DNA of 64,000 bases from Cellvibrionaceae bacterium 1162T.S.0a.05 (lineage in GTDB: Bacteria > Pseudomonadota > Gammaproteobacteria > Pseudomonadales > Cellvibrionaceae), in assembly GCA_000964245.1 (NCBI GenBank), contig LANB01000001.1:1467501-1531500 (forward strand). The letters run 5' to 3'. Position 1 is the stretch's first letter. The number at the start of each line of letters is the position of its first letter. Under the pieces are notes generated by a model. The model did no database searches and had not been told where the DNA came from. It was given only the letters and a program-made list of their open reading frames with translations. Both the position numbers and the translations under genes were made by a program. Below are positions 50,607 to 59,460 of the stretch, piece after piece.

Positions 50607-51272
50607 TTACTCAAAGAAGCGCGTAAAATTATCAACTTCTTCACGCGGTGTTCGATAGGAATTGATCACCGCGCTTTCATCTTCATAACCCAACGCCATA
50701 CCGCATACCACACGATAGCGTTCTTCGTAGCCCAATGCTTCACGCACCACTTCAGGATATTCTGACAACGCTGCTTGCGGGCAGGTCGCCAAACCTTCTT
50801 CGACAGCCACCAGCATGATGGATTGTAAAAACATGCCGTAATCCATAAAAGAACCGGTTTCCATAATCTCGTCGAGAAAAAAGTACAACGCCACGGGCGC
50901 ATCAAAAGCGCGATAGTTTGCTTGCCACTGCGCGCGCTGACCCGCTTTGTCTTCACGTGGAATATTGAGTACCGAATACAGTTGCTTTCCACAGGCTACG
51001 CGGCGCCCTTTAAACGGTTCGATCCACTCTTGCGGATAATAATTGTAGTTTGGATGACCTTTACCGAATTTTTCATAGGCTGCCAGCATTTGTTTATCCA
51101 GTGCCTGCTTTTTTTGGCCCTTGACCACAGCAACTAACCAGGGCTGGGTATTGGTACCTGATGGCGCATGCCGTGCTGCCTTGAGAATACGGTGGATCTT
51201 CTCTTCTTCAACCGGTTTATCGAGAAAGGCTCTAACGGATTTGCGGGCTTTTAGGGCTTCACTGACTTTCAT
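50607..51272 (-). CDS. Nitroreductase-family flavoprotein
   Basis: 221 residues from the ATG at 51272 (MKVSEALKARKSVRAFLDKP), the usual family start. FMN-binding ARHAPSGTNTQPW and the MLVAVEEGLATCPQAALSEYPEVVREALG segment are typical. Reduces nitroaromatics or quinones with NAD(P)H. The in-frame extension to 51332 lacks support. Convergent with the pirin gene, 25 bases from its stop. Confidence 0.92.
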   Translation of the reverse strand: MKVSEALKARKSVRAFLDKPVEEEKIHRILKAARHAPSGTNTQPWLVAVVKGQKKQALDKQMLAAYEKFGKGHPNYNYYPQEWIEPFKGRRVACGKQLYSVLNIPREDKAGQRAQWQANYRAFDAPVALYFFLDEIMETGSFMDYGMFLQSIMLVAVEEGLATCPQAALSEYPEVVREALGYEERYRVVCGMALGYEDESAVINSYRTPREEVDNFTRFFE

Positions 51273-51399
51273 GTTTTTCTCATTTAAGTGCGTGTGGTTG
51301 GGTATTAAAGTGAAAGTGCCAACATTTATCAAGCGTTGTCATTTTTGATTTGCGTCTGCGGCCAAAACAAAGAGGGCAGGGCAGATAACGCCCCTATGC

Positions 51400-52485
51400 T
51401 TAAATAGAAACAGCTTTCCCACTCGCCGCAGACTGAAATGCCGCTTCAACAATTCGAATGTCTTTCAATCCTTCCTCACCCGGTACTAACATCGGTGAAC
51501 CTTTCATAATTGAAAGCGCATCATTGTCCATTTGCACAGTTTGTTGATTGGCAATAAATTTATTCAGCTTTTTACCGTCGCTGGTTCGCCCTACGACGCC
51601 TGAATAACTCTGTAAGGGTTTTAAACCGTACCAACCTTTTTCCGCATTGACCTGCAGGTAATTTTCATTTTTTATTACGCTGGTCATGCATTCTGCGCGG
51701 ACCCCGCCGGGAAAATCCAAATCAAAATAGGTTGTCGGATCAACTTCCTTAAAAACTTCGGGAACAGGGTTGTGATGACGTGCTGTAATTGTCGAGGGTT
51801 CCATCTGTGTTGCATAACGCGAGGCATTCACCGCGTAAACACCCATATCGTACATGGCACCGCCGCCCATATGCTTTTGCATTCGCCAGTAATCCTCAGG
51901 CCCGCCACTGCCCCCGTAACCTGCACTGACGTTTAAACCTTGAATTTTTCCATAAGGTTGTGTTTTCGCGTAGCTGATGACAGTTTGCGTATTGGGTTCA
52001 TGCTGCATGCGGTAACCAATGCTTAAACGCACCTTGTTTTTTTCGCAGGCACGAATGATTTCTTCACATTCGCTTACATTCATCGCCATGGGTTTTTCGC
52101 ACCAGATATGTTTCCCTGCATTCGCACCAATTGCAGCGTATTTCAAATGCAGGGCTGTGGGGACGACAACATACACAACATCAATGTCATCGTTATCTGC
52201 CAAACGGTGCATCGTGTCATAGTTGTAGACATTGCTATCTTCAATATTGTATTTGCGCTGCCACACCGGAATTTTTCCAGGGCTCCCGGTAACGATGCCG
52301 CGCAGTTCGCAATATTGAGTGTGTTGCAAAGCCGGGGCAAGTAAGTCGCGGCTATAATAGCCGAGCCCAACAAGGGCGACACCGAGTTTTTTAGAGCCTT
52401 GTGCCTGGCTGCGAAAAGGGAAAATTAAACTGCTGGCACCGACAGTTTGCAGTAAACGTCGGCGAGTTATTCTGTTTTGCTTCAT
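51400..52485 (-). CDS. Tat-exported Gfo/Idh/MocA oxidoreductase
   Basis: 361 residues. A twin-arginine signal peptide (ITRRRLLQTVGASSLIFPF, cleaved about residue 29) precedes a Rossmann domain (LGVALVGLGYYSRDLL) and the family EKPMAMNVSECEEII motif. The C-terminal domain has YDMGVYAVNASRYA. Resembles periplasmic glucose-fructose oxidoreductase-type enzymes with tightly held NADP, so it may act on an external sugar. Its TTG/ATG start is clear (ATG at 52485). Confidence 0.9.
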   Translation of the reverse strand: MKQNRITRRRLLQTVGASSLIFPFRSQAQGSKKLGVALVGLGYYSRDLLAPALQHTQYCELRGIVTGSPGKIPVWQRKYNIEDSNVYNYDTMHRLADNDDIDVVYVVVPTALHLKYAAIGANAGKHIWCEKPMAMNVSECEEIIRACEKNKVRLSIGYRMQHEPNTQTVISYAKTQPYGKIQGLNVSAGYGGSGGPEDYWRMQKHMGGGAMYDMGVYAVNASRYATQMEPSTITARHHNPVPEVFKEVDPTTYFDLDFPGGVRAECMTSVIKNENYLQVNAEKGWYGLKPLQSYSGVVGRTSDGKKLNKFIANQQTVQMDNDALSIMKGSPMLVPGEEGLKDIRIVEAAFQSAASGKAVSI

Positions 52486-52505
52486 TGCTGCCTCCTAAAG
52501 GGAGG

Positions 52506-52814
52506 TCAAGCCTTTTGCCTTATTTTTGTCCACCACCAACGTAAACCTACAAATAAAAATCGCCAGTCTTTAAAAAATTCAGGTGGTTTTTTTTCGAAGA
52601 CGTGACCTATAAATTGAAAAATCCAGCCTATGATAAATAGCGCCAGGTCAAGCTTCCATAAAGACGGGAAAACCAGCAAAAGCGGAAGAGCAATCAGGGA
52701 CAGTGCAATCATCGGAATGCCAATGGTGTGGCACAGACGGTTTATGCCGTTTTGATGGGCTTTTTCGTATTCCTCAATCCAATCCTGCCAGTCGCGATTG
52801 CTAAAGAGTGCCAT
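52506..52814 (-). CDS. Mpo1/DUF962-family membrane protein
   Basis: 102 residues from the ATG at 52814, two bases after the REC-PilZ stop (TGA at 52816-52818), so co-transcribed with it. Motif WIEEYEKAHQNGINRLCHTIGIP is the DUF962 start, followed by membrane segments (MIALSLIALPLLLVF, LDLALFIIGWIFQFIGHVFE). The yeast relative Mpo1 is a dioxygenase acting on 2-hydroxy fatty acids; the His residues of that family are present here. Activity in bacteria is unproven. Confidence 0.85.
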   Translation of the reverse strand: MALFSNRDWQDWIEEYEKAHQNGINRLCHTIGIPMIALSLIALPLLLVFPSLWKLDLALFIIGWIFQFIGHVFEKKPPEFFKDWRFLFVGLRWWWTKIRQKA

Positions 52815-52815
52815 A

Positions 52816-53736
52816 TCAATTGCTCGTAATGATGTGCGACAGTACGTCCAATTTCTGGGGGTCATCATCGACAAAACGCACAGCGATTCGCACCGTATCG
52901 GCGTTCGGGTTTGCATCAGCCGCAGCGAGACTATGCACATAGGCGTTCAAACGCGCGAGCGTTTCGCCTTGTTCATTTTCAATGTCTACCGCAGCCTGAT
53001 CAAAAACGGTAGGGAGACGTGCGGGCCGTGTCAGCATGCCATTCAAACCCTGAAGGGATATTTCCCTCACACTACACTCGTAGGCCTCACTTGGGAAGCG
53101 CAGCCAGGCCTTGCCTTTAAAATGGCTGTTCACCGGAGGGGTGGTGTAGGTGATTTTCGCTTTGCTTTCCGGCTTACTTTTCGCCTGACCTTCTGCCTTG
53201 CTTTCTGCCTTAGCCGGGCTCGAAGCCTGGCTTTTCCCGGGCTTAGCCGGGTTTTGGCCTGGCTTGATAACGCGACTGGGGTCGCCGCCTGTCAAGGCAT
53301 CCAGCGAACCAGGAGAACTTCCGCCACTGAGAGCATGCGGGTTTGCTTTGGGCTTGTAGCCAATTCGCTTTAGCTGTTTGGCGATTTTTCTTTCAAGCTC
53401 TTCCGCGGTAAAGGGCTTACTGAGATAGTCGCTCACACCGGCTTGCACCGCTTGCATCACATGGTCGCGATCACCACGGCTCGTCACCATAATAAAAGGG
53501 ACGCCAGAGTGCGCAGGGTGTTCGCGCACCCAGGCGAGGAACTCCTCGCCCGTCATCTCCGGCATCTCCCAGTCTGAAAGAATCAGATCGACCTTGCTAT
53601 TCTTGATCAAGGAAGCCGCTCGACGGCCGTCTACAGCTTCTACCAGTTCGACATCGGGAATCATGCGCCGCAAACTGCGTTTAATGGTGTCTCTGACGAA
53701 AGTGGCGTCATCCACCACCAACACTTTAATGCCCAT
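52816..53736 (-). CDS. Response regulator with REC and PilZ domains
   Basis: 306 residues. Receiver domain (1-125) with Asp55 (ILSDWEMPE) and VKVLVVDDATFVRD. A low-complexity linker (about 140-195) rich in Lys/Ala/Ser/Pro (PAKPGKSQASSPAKAESKAE). A C-terminal PilZ-like domain (about 200-305: RFPSEAYECSVREISLQGL). PilZ domains bind c-di-GMP or act in motility, but the RxxxR and D/NxSxxG motifs are not clearly complete here. Likely links phosphorelay to surface behaviour. Operon with the DUF962 gene. Confidence 0.85.
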   Translation of the reverse strand: MGIKVLVVDDATFVRDTIKRSLRRMIPDVELVEAVDGRRAASLIKNSKVDLILSDWEMPEMTGEEFLAWVREHPAHSGVPFIMVTSRGDRDHVMQAVQAGVSDYLSKPFTAEELERKIAKQLKRIGYKPKANPHALSGGSSPGSLDALTGGDPSRVIKPGQNPAKPGKSQASSPAKAESKAEGQAKSKPESKAKITYTTPPVNSHFKGKAWLRFPSEAYECSVREISLQGLNGMLTRPARLPTVFDQAAVDIENEQGETLARLNAYVHSLAAADANPNADTVRIAVRFVDDDPQKLDVLSHIITSN

Positions 53737-53766
53737 ACATCCATCCAGTTGAGGGCAAAGGAATCT

Positions 53767-54537
53767 CTATTGCTTGCGTGTGAAGACCCAGGTGTTGCCC
53801 TTGGAAAGTTCTGAATTAAAGCGGTAGCCGTCCTCCTTGAACTTCTTGATATCAGCCACTTTTTCAATTCGCTTTTTTATAATATAGGCGCACATCTGGC
53901 CCCGCGCCTTCTTTGCGAAAAAGCTCAGAACTTTGTAGCTGCCATTCTTGTATTCCTTGAACACCGGCGTAATGATTTCTGCGTCAAGCTCAGCGGTTTT
54001 GACCGACTTGAAATATTCGTTGGACGCCAGATTTACCAGCACTTCACTTTTATTTTTCTTCAGTTGTTTATTCAAGGCGTCGGTAATTTTCTCTCCCCAA
54101 AACTCATAGAGATTTTTGCCTTTTTTGTTTTCCCAGGCCGTGCCCATTTCAAGTCGATACGCCGCCATTAAATCAAGTGGCTTAAGCACACCATACAATC
54201 CGCTCAAAATTCTTAAATGGCTTTGTGCAAAGCTAAAATCATCCGCACTAAAATTATAGGCATCCAGGCCAAGGTAAACATCTCCCTTAAAAGCCAGTAT
54301 CGCCTGGCGCGCGTTCTCCGGGGTCAACGGCGTTTTCCAGGTTTTGTAACGGTCATAATTTTCGACGGCTAATTTGTCGCTGATGCTCATCAATTTACCC
54401 AGATCTTGCGGGGCAAGTTTTTTTAAGCCTTTAACAAGTTCTTCCGCTTCTTTTATAAACTGCGGTTGGCTTTTTTTCTTTGTCGGTAATGGGCTTTCGT
54501 AATCCAGGTTTTTCGCTGGAGAAATGACAACTAACAT
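53767..54537 (-). CDS. yaaA: YaaA-family peroxide stress protein
   Basis: 256 residues, the exact family length. Motifs MLVVISPAKNLDYESPLP, AFKGDVYLGLDAYNFS, LRILSGLYGVLKPLD and FFAKKARGQMCAYI are all intact. In E. coli YaaA lowers intracellular free iron and protects DNA during peroxide stress. Monocistronic or read with the REC-PilZ gene, 30 bases downstream. Confidence 0.94.
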   Translation of the reverse strand: MLVVISPAKNLDYESPLPTKKKSQPQFIKEAEELVKGLKKLAPQDLGKLMSISDKLAVENYDRYKTWKTPLTPENARQAILAFKGDVYLGLDAYNFSADDFSFAQSHLRILSGLYGVLKPLDLMAAYRLEMGTAWENKKGKNLYEFWGEKITDALNKQLKKNKSEVLVNLASNEYFKSVKTAELDAEIITPVFKEYKNGSYKVLSFFAKKARGQMCAYIIKKRIEKVADIKKFKEDGYRFNSELSKGNTWVFTRKQ

Positions 54538-54581
54538 AGTAATGCCTTGTTATTTTTAACTTTCAGATTTCATATTTTCAT

Positions 54582-55505
54582 TTAGGGAACCGTTGCCGGG
54601 TCCAGCAACCACCGATATAAATCGTCGCTTGCATAAACGCGTACCCAGGCATCGTGTCCATACTCTTCATAAACAGTAAAACGCACATCGGGGTGACCCA
54701 AGTCTTCCAGTTTTTGCAAACCCGCGTAAAAGTGTTGGATATTCACTGCGCCATCACGGCCACCTGCAAACGCCCACAGAGGCAAACGCGACTCTGCGAT
54801 GGGCGCCATCAAATCAGGATGACCCCAGCCGACAACAGGCGCAATTGCACCGAAGCGGTCCGGGTGTCGACTCGCCAGATACCAGGTTCCAAATCCACCG
54901 TAACTCAAACCTGTGAGCACTGTATGCTCAGGGTTGGTTCGATAATTTTCATGCACTGCGTCAAGCATGGCCAATAAATCTGCTTCGAGCTTATCCCAAC
55001 CCATTGGCAGTAAGGGCGCCATTTCGCTCATATCACTCACACTGGCTTGCCTTTGTAGCGCCTGTGGCGCGCCAAAGCGGGGAGGGCGAGGCGGCACACC
55101 GTCAGCTTGACGACGGGGAATCTCTGCCGGGCTGCGGTTGTCGATATAATCTATACCTTTTTGATCAAAGCCGAACATATGCAGTTGCGGTGCGATAATG
55201 ATAAAGGGAATATCCTTTTTCTGAATCCAGGCTTCATAGAGAGGCCCGTTTTTCAACACATAATCGAGTTCATCCTTGCCGTTTCCGCGATCACCGTTGC
55301 CGTGTAAAAATAACATGACCGGCCATACTTTTTGTTTATCGTCGTCATAGCCACGGGGAAGAAAAACGAAATAGTCACGCTCTAACTGGCTGACGGTACT
55401 GACATACGATTGCCGTTCAAGTTTTTCTTCTGATGGCATGGGTTTTTCTCCACAGGCTGTTACAAGGACGAGAATCAAATAAAAGAGAAAATTTAATTTT
55501 TTCAT
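54582..55505 (-). CDS. Lipoprotein alpha/beta hydrolase (esterase/polyester depolymerase-like)
   Basis: 307 residues from the ATG at 55505, which opens a lipoprotein signal with Cys18 (LILVLVTAC). The hydrolase domain has the oxyanion region WPVMLFLHGNGDRG, nucleophile Ser201 in GLSYGGFGTWYLA, an Asp region and His in EEYGHDAWVR. Resembles dienelactone hydrolase-like esterases often found in polysaccharide degraders. Probably outer-membrane or periplasm-tethered. Divergent from the M48 gene, 63 bases apart, so the two starts share a promoter region. Confidence 0.86.
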   Translation of the reverse strand: MKKLNFLFYLILVLVTACGEKPMPSEEKLERQSYVSTVSQLERDYFVFLPRGYDDDKQKVWPVMLFLHGNGDRGNGKDELDYVLKNGPLYEAWIQKKDIPFIIIAPQLHMFGFDQKGIDYIDNRSPAEIPRRQADGVPPRPPRFGAPQALQRQASVSDMSEMAPLLPMGWDKLEADLLAMLDAVHENYRTNPEHTVLTGLSYGGFGTWYLASRHPDRFGAIAPVVGWGHPDLMAPIAESRLPLWAFAGGRDGAVNIQHFYAGLQKLEDLGHPDVRFTVYEEYGHDAWVRVYASDDLYRWLLDPATVP

Positions 55506-55568
55506 ATTTTTATCGCTGCTATTATGGTCTAAACCAACGAAATGTATTTTAAACCGGGTAAAAAGCAC

Positions 55569-56831
55569 ATGAAATGGCGTTCACCACTCTTTCTCTTTTT
55601 CTTCCTGTTTTCGCTGCTGTCATGCAGCACAAACCCTGTTACGGGTGAATCGCAGTGGTCCATGCCCATAAGCGAGCAAATCGCGATTGGAGCCAGACAA
55701 TATGCACCAGCCCAACAGAGTCAGGGAGGGCGCTACATCGTCGACGCCGACTTGAATGTGTATGTCAATCAGGTTGGACAAAAAGTCGCCACACACAGTG
55801 ATCTCGACTTACCCTACGAATTCGTTGTACTCAACAACGATGTTCCCAATGCCTGGGCCTTACCAGGTGGAAAAATTGCCATAAATCGCGGGCTTTTGGT
55901 TTTGTTGGAAGATGAAGCGCAACTTGCCGCCGTACTGGGCCACGAAGTGGTCCATGCTGCGGCTGAACACGGTGCGACACAAATGCGCAAATCCCAGCTG
56001 CTGGGCCTCGGTGTCATTGTCGCTGGCATCGCCAGTCAGGAAAGTGACTACAGCGCGGCGATTACCTTGGGTGCGGCAGTCGGCGCGCAAGCCTGGCAAG
56101 CCCACTACGGCCGCTCCCAGGAATTGCAAGCCGACCACTATGGTATGAAATACATGGCAGCCGCAGGTTACGAAACCCAGGCCGCGGTGGAATTACAGGA
56201 GACCTTTGTAAAATTATCCTCACAGAATGGCAGTGGTAATGCGCTTTCTGCGTTGTTTGCCAGCCATCCGCCTTCGCAAGAGCGCGTGGATAAAAATCGC
56301 GCTCAAGTAAAAAAATACCCGCAGGGGAAACGCAATAAAAGTGCATACCAAAATGCAATTGCACAGATTAAAAAAGATCAGCCTGCCTATAAAGCCAATC
56401 TGGAAGCGCAAAGCCTGGCTGCTGAAAAAAAATGGGAAGAGGCACTGCAATCTGTAAAACGTGCACAATCTTTACAACCAAACGAAGCAATGTTTTTTCT
56501 CACTGAAGGGCGAATTCATCTCGCTAAGGAAGATGTGAACGCTGCGCTCAAGCCACTTGAGAAAGCGGGAAAACTCAACCCCGATTATTTTCTGCCGTCC
56601 CTTCTGCATGGGCTCACTGCACGTGAACTCAAACAAAACGCCAGTGCGAAAGCCAGCTTGCAACGCAGCTATGACAGTCTTCCGACTGCAATTGCTGCCT
56701 ACAATCTCGGCGAAATAGAATTGCAGGAAGGCGATAAAGTGCGTGCGCGCGCCTGGTTTAAAGAGGCCGCGGCAGATGAAGGTGAAATTGGTAAGAAAGC
56801 GCGTCAACAGCTGGACGCGCTAGGATCCTGA
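55569..56831 (+). CDS. M48-family metalloprotease lipoprotein with TPR repeats (BepA-like)
   Basis: 420 residues from the ATG at 55569, giving a lipoprotein signal with Cys19 (FLFSLLSC). Zinc motif HEVVHAAAEH at His125-His134 and a downstream ELQADHYGMKYM Glu ligand. The C-terminal region (about 270-420) is TPR (ARGRIHLAKE..ALKPLEKAGKLNPDY). The layout matches BepA/YfgC, which checks LPS-transport protein LptD at the outer membrane, though it could be another periplasmic M48 member. An upstream in-frame ATG at 55542 gives nine extra residues without a signal peptide. Confidence 0.88.
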   Translation: MKWRSPLFLFFFLFSLLSCSTNPVTGESQWSMPISEQIAIGARQYAPAQQSQGGRYIVDADLNVYVNQVGQKVATHSDLDLPYEFVVLNNDVPNAWALPGGKIAINRGLLVLLEDEAQLAAVLGHEVVHAAAEHGATQMRKSQLLGLGVIVAGIASQESDYSAAITLGAAVGAQAWQAHYGRSQELQADHYGMKYMAAAGYETQAAVELQETFVKLSSQNGSGNALSALFASHPPSQERVDKNRAQVKKYPQGKRNKSAYQNAIAQIKKDQPAYKANLEAQSLAAEKKWEEALQSVKRAQSLQPNEAMFFLTEGRIHLAKEDVNAALKPLEKAGKLNPDYFLPSLLHGLTARELKQNASAKASLQRSYDSLPTAIAAYNLGEIELQEGDKVRARAWFKEAAADEGEIGKKARQQLDALGS

Positions 56832-56917
56832 ATTGCGTTAAGCGCTCTGATGAGCGCCCCGGTACGTAAGTTTAAAACGCAGAGAGAAAACAAGCGCGGC
56901 ATTATTACGCAAGATGT

Positions 56918-57133
56918 CTAACACGCGTAATTCCCTTCCTTACGACGACGTTCGCATTCTTTGCGGACGTTTTCACATGCCGTCACTTTACCCGGTGACG
57001 TAGGATTGCCCGCAACACATTCATCCATTCTTGCTGCTAGCTCATCATTACTCATTTTCTGCATTTTGCCGCCTTCGCAAGCTGCAAGGGCCAGCGACGA
57101 AGCCAGTATACCCAATAGCGCTACTCTACCCAT
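56918..57133 (-). CDS. Small lipoprotein with four cysteines
   Basis: 71 residues. Signal with lipobox LALAAC (Cys19), then a charged mature part holding three more Cys (DECVAG, TACENVRKECERRRKEGNYAC), probably forming disulfides in the periplasm. No known family recognised. Convergent with the M48 gene; a small hairpin (56842-56857) lies between. Confidence 0.7.
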   Translation of the reverse strand: MGRVALLGILASSLALAACEGGKMQKMSNDELAARMDECVAGNPTSPGKVTACENVRKECERRRKEGNYAC

Positions 57134-57419
57134 ATCATTTCCGATGTTGAAGATTTAGTGAATTTGAAACTTAAAATGTTTTACCCGCCAATAAACTCAA
57201 CCGCGTTCTGAAATTAAGTGTAGCTTAGAATTTTTGGTTCTGAGATATATCCAGAAAACAACTTTATCCGCCAGCGTATTAGATTTGGTGAAAAACCGAT
57301 CAACAATCACGGCGAGAAATACCCTGGTGTTTTGGTGAATATTCACATCGACTTCACAAAACAACCACTCTTGAGCGTTAATATGCACTTACATGGATTG
57401 ATACAACAGGGACCTGCTC
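57134..57419. other. Intergenic gap upstream of the asparagine synthetase-like gene
   Basis: 286 bases, AT-rich. I see no clear promoter pair, no RNA hairpin cluster and no credible precursor peptide on the plus strand. A 63-codon frame exists on the minus strand (57197-57388) without a recognisable product. Confidence 0.5.
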
Positions 57420-59435
57420 ATGAGTGCTCTAAGCGCAAAAGTAACTTTTGCACCCTCAACAAACGTCTATCGAACAGCAGTAAAAAAAATGAGTGACGCT
57501 GTTGCTCATCGCGGTGATGTCTTAATAAACCCGATCAATAATGAATATGGCGCCTATATTGGCAGGCATTATTCAAACGGCATTTTTACAACTGAGGTGT
57601 ATGATTCCGATGATTTTACTGTTGCTTTCGATGGCAAAACATCCAATCTCGATGCGCTTCTCAAGGCAATTCCGCAAACGGGCAGCACTTCAAACCCGAG
57701 CCTTTCGGCGCCTGAAAAAACATCTGAAAAGCTGCTCGCTCTCTACCTTGTACATGGCTGCGAAGCCTTTAATCTTTTGCGCGGCAGTTTTACTGTCGTC
57801 ATTCACGAAAAAAAGCGCTCACGCATTCGTGTGTTCAGGGATTTATTTTCCGGACGGCCTGCGTTCGTGGCTTTCCAAAACGACACCCTGTGGTTTTCTA
57901 CTGAAATAAAGGGCGTACTTGCCGATAGTGCTTTTAACAGACAACTCAACCGCAAGGTTCTCCCGGAAATGCTCTCCTTTGGCATTACCATGGGCCCTGA
58001 AACCTTAATGCGTGATATTTATAAACTTCCGCCCGGTTATTTTTTCGATTGCCTACCCGGCAAGGCACCTGAATGCAAAATCCTGTATTTACCCAAAAAA
58101 TTAAAAAAACAAAATTTACCCGCCTCCTATTTCGCTGAAAAGATATGGGATTATATAGGGGAAGGGATAAATGAATTTATAGATAATGAACAAAAAGAGA
58201 ATTTATCTACCGCTCTTTTTCTTTCCGGCGGTGTTGACTCGTCGCTCGTGGCACTGAAACAGAAAGAACTGGGCATCAAAAAGAAAATAGCGTTGAGCTG
58301 CAGTTATGACGATGAAGGCGTGGGCAGCCTTGACGAATCCCGAATAGCGAAAAACACAGCAGAAACCTGTTCAATGGATTTTCAAAATGTCGCCACCAGC
58401 TCAGACGACGATCTTCTTGAATCAATGAAAAATATTATTCGCACAATGGAAGAGCCCACACGCTTTATTATTTCAATCCCGGTGGAACGCGCGCTTAAAC
58501 AATTTCGTGGTCAATTTTCCTGTTTGATTACCGGGATGTACGCAGATGTCTTTTTTGGTTCAGACGAAAATTACGATTCCCCCATACATGGCTTTTGCAG
58601 AAAACTACCGGAAAGCCTTAAGACCATCATACGTTTTTTTCTACCTATCGCTGACAAACTACCAAAATTAAAAGGCTATGCCGCCTGGTTTCGCCGGGGC
58701 GATTTGCCTACGGTGAGAGAATACAACATAAAAATGTTGAAATTTAACGGCGAATTGAAAGGCTTACTCGCGGATGAACACTTTGATTATGCCCCCTATT
58801 TAAAACAATACTATGAAAAAGCCCCTGAACTCGCCGCCGAAGACGAATGGGCTTTCCTCGGGTTGACCATGTACATTTATTGTTGGGATGAAATGTTCGA
58901 GCGTTTGGCAGGCTATGCCGGTGCAGATGTCATCCACCCCTTCAAGACTATGCCCATGTACGAATTGTCTCTCGCCATGCCCTACAAAGGAAAAATCGCC
59001 AAACAATACACCAAGCCCTATGTCAGAAAGCTGGCCGCTGACAAGTTTTCGCCTGACCTGGCCTATGCAGAAAAACAGATCTTCGCTTCGCCCGGTGAAA
59101 TATGGCTCGCCAAGTCAAGTTCAATTCGGGAATTTGCCTTTAGCTTGCAACATGAAAAAGCGAGAATTCATGAATATTTGAATAGCGACGCGATCAAGAA
59201 AATTATTTTGCAATTAAAGGACAGAAAAGATAAGCCCGGCCGTAACATCGCTCACCTGGTTTATATTTTAATTGGATTCGAGCTTTGGTTACGCGAGTTT
59301 CTACCAGAAGAAACTATTTCTGAGCAGAATAAAACTAACAAGGAGAGGCAAAAAGAAAGACAAAACGAAAGACAAAATGAGGAACAAAAAGAAAAACAAG
59401 ATGTTAAGAAAGCCTCTACTGCGTCATCAATTTAA
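57420..59435 (+). CDS. Asparagine synthetase-like protein lacking the glutaminase cysteine
   Basis: 671 residues. The N-terminal half (about 1-200) keeps the class II amidotransferase outline (VAHRGDVLINPI, GSFTVVIHEKKRSRIRVFRDLFSGRPAFV), but residue 2 is Ser (MSALSA), not the catalytic Cys. The synthetase domain has the PPi-loop SGGVDSS at 269-275 and a LAGYAGADVIHPFKTMP segment corresponding to the AsnB R.PF.D region. The 30-residue tail is a repetitive charged string (KERQKERQNERQNEEQKE). Without Cys2 it should use ammonia or an amine donor, as in beta-lactam synthetase and lasso cyclases. It stands alone, without precursor or protease. Real product unknown. Confidence 0.82.
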   Translation: MSALSAKVTFAPSTNVYRTAVKKMSDAVAHRGDVLINPINNEYGAYIGRHYSNGIFTTEVYDSDDFTVAFDGKTSNLDALLKAIPQTGSTSNPSLSAPEKTSEKLLALYLVHGCEAFNLLRGSFTVVIHEKKRSRIRVFRDLFSGRPAFVAFQNDTLWFSTEIKGVLADSAFNRQLNRKVLPEMLSFGITMGPETLMRDIYKLPPGYFFDCLPGKAPECKILYLPKKLKKQNLPASYFAEKIWDYIGEGINEFIDNEQKENLSTALFLSGGVDSSLVALKQKELGIKKKIALSCSYDDEGVGSLDESRIAKNTAETCSMDFQNVATSSDDDLLESMKNIIRTMEEPTRFIISIPVERALKQFRGQFSCLITGMYADVFFGSDENYDSPIHGFCRKLPESLKTIIRFFLPIADKLPKLKGYAAWFRRGDLPTVREYNIKMLKFNGELKGLLADEHFDYAPYLKQYYEKAPELAAEDEWAFLGLTMYIYCWDEMFERLAGYAGADVIHPFKTMPMYELSLAMPYKGKIAKQYTKPYVRKLAADKFSPDLAYAEKQIFASPGEIWLAKSSSIREFAFSLQHEKARIHEYLNSDAIKKIILQLKDRKDKPGRNIAHLVYILIGFELWLREFLPEETISEQNKTNKERQKERQNERQNEEQKEKQDVKKASTASSI

Positions 59436-59453
59436 TCGACGCAGTAGAGTTTT
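59414..59453. terminator. Bidirectional terminator overlapping the asparagine synthetase-like stop
   Basis: CTCTACTGCGTC (59414-59425) and GACGCAGTAGAG (59438-59449) form a perfect 12-base stem. The left arm is coding and the stop codon (59433-59435) lies in the loop. The plus strand follows with TTTT (59450-59453). It sits between this gene and the convergent porin gene. Confidence 0.85.
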
Positions 59454-59460
59454 ATCTGCC

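Noticed and set aside
56842-56857. Hairpin GCGCTC-TGAT-GAGCGC after the M48 gene as a terminator
   Set aside because: Short and without a T-run on either strand; too weak to list as a terminator.
57197-57388. 63-codon minus-strand frame before the asparagine synthetase-like gene, considered as a peptide precursor
   Set aside because: It reads away from the synthetase gene, has no recognisable leader/core pattern and no good ribosome site.
57420-59435. Lasso peptide cluster
   Set aside because: Only a cyclase-like protein is present. No B1/B2 protease, transporter or precursor is nearby.
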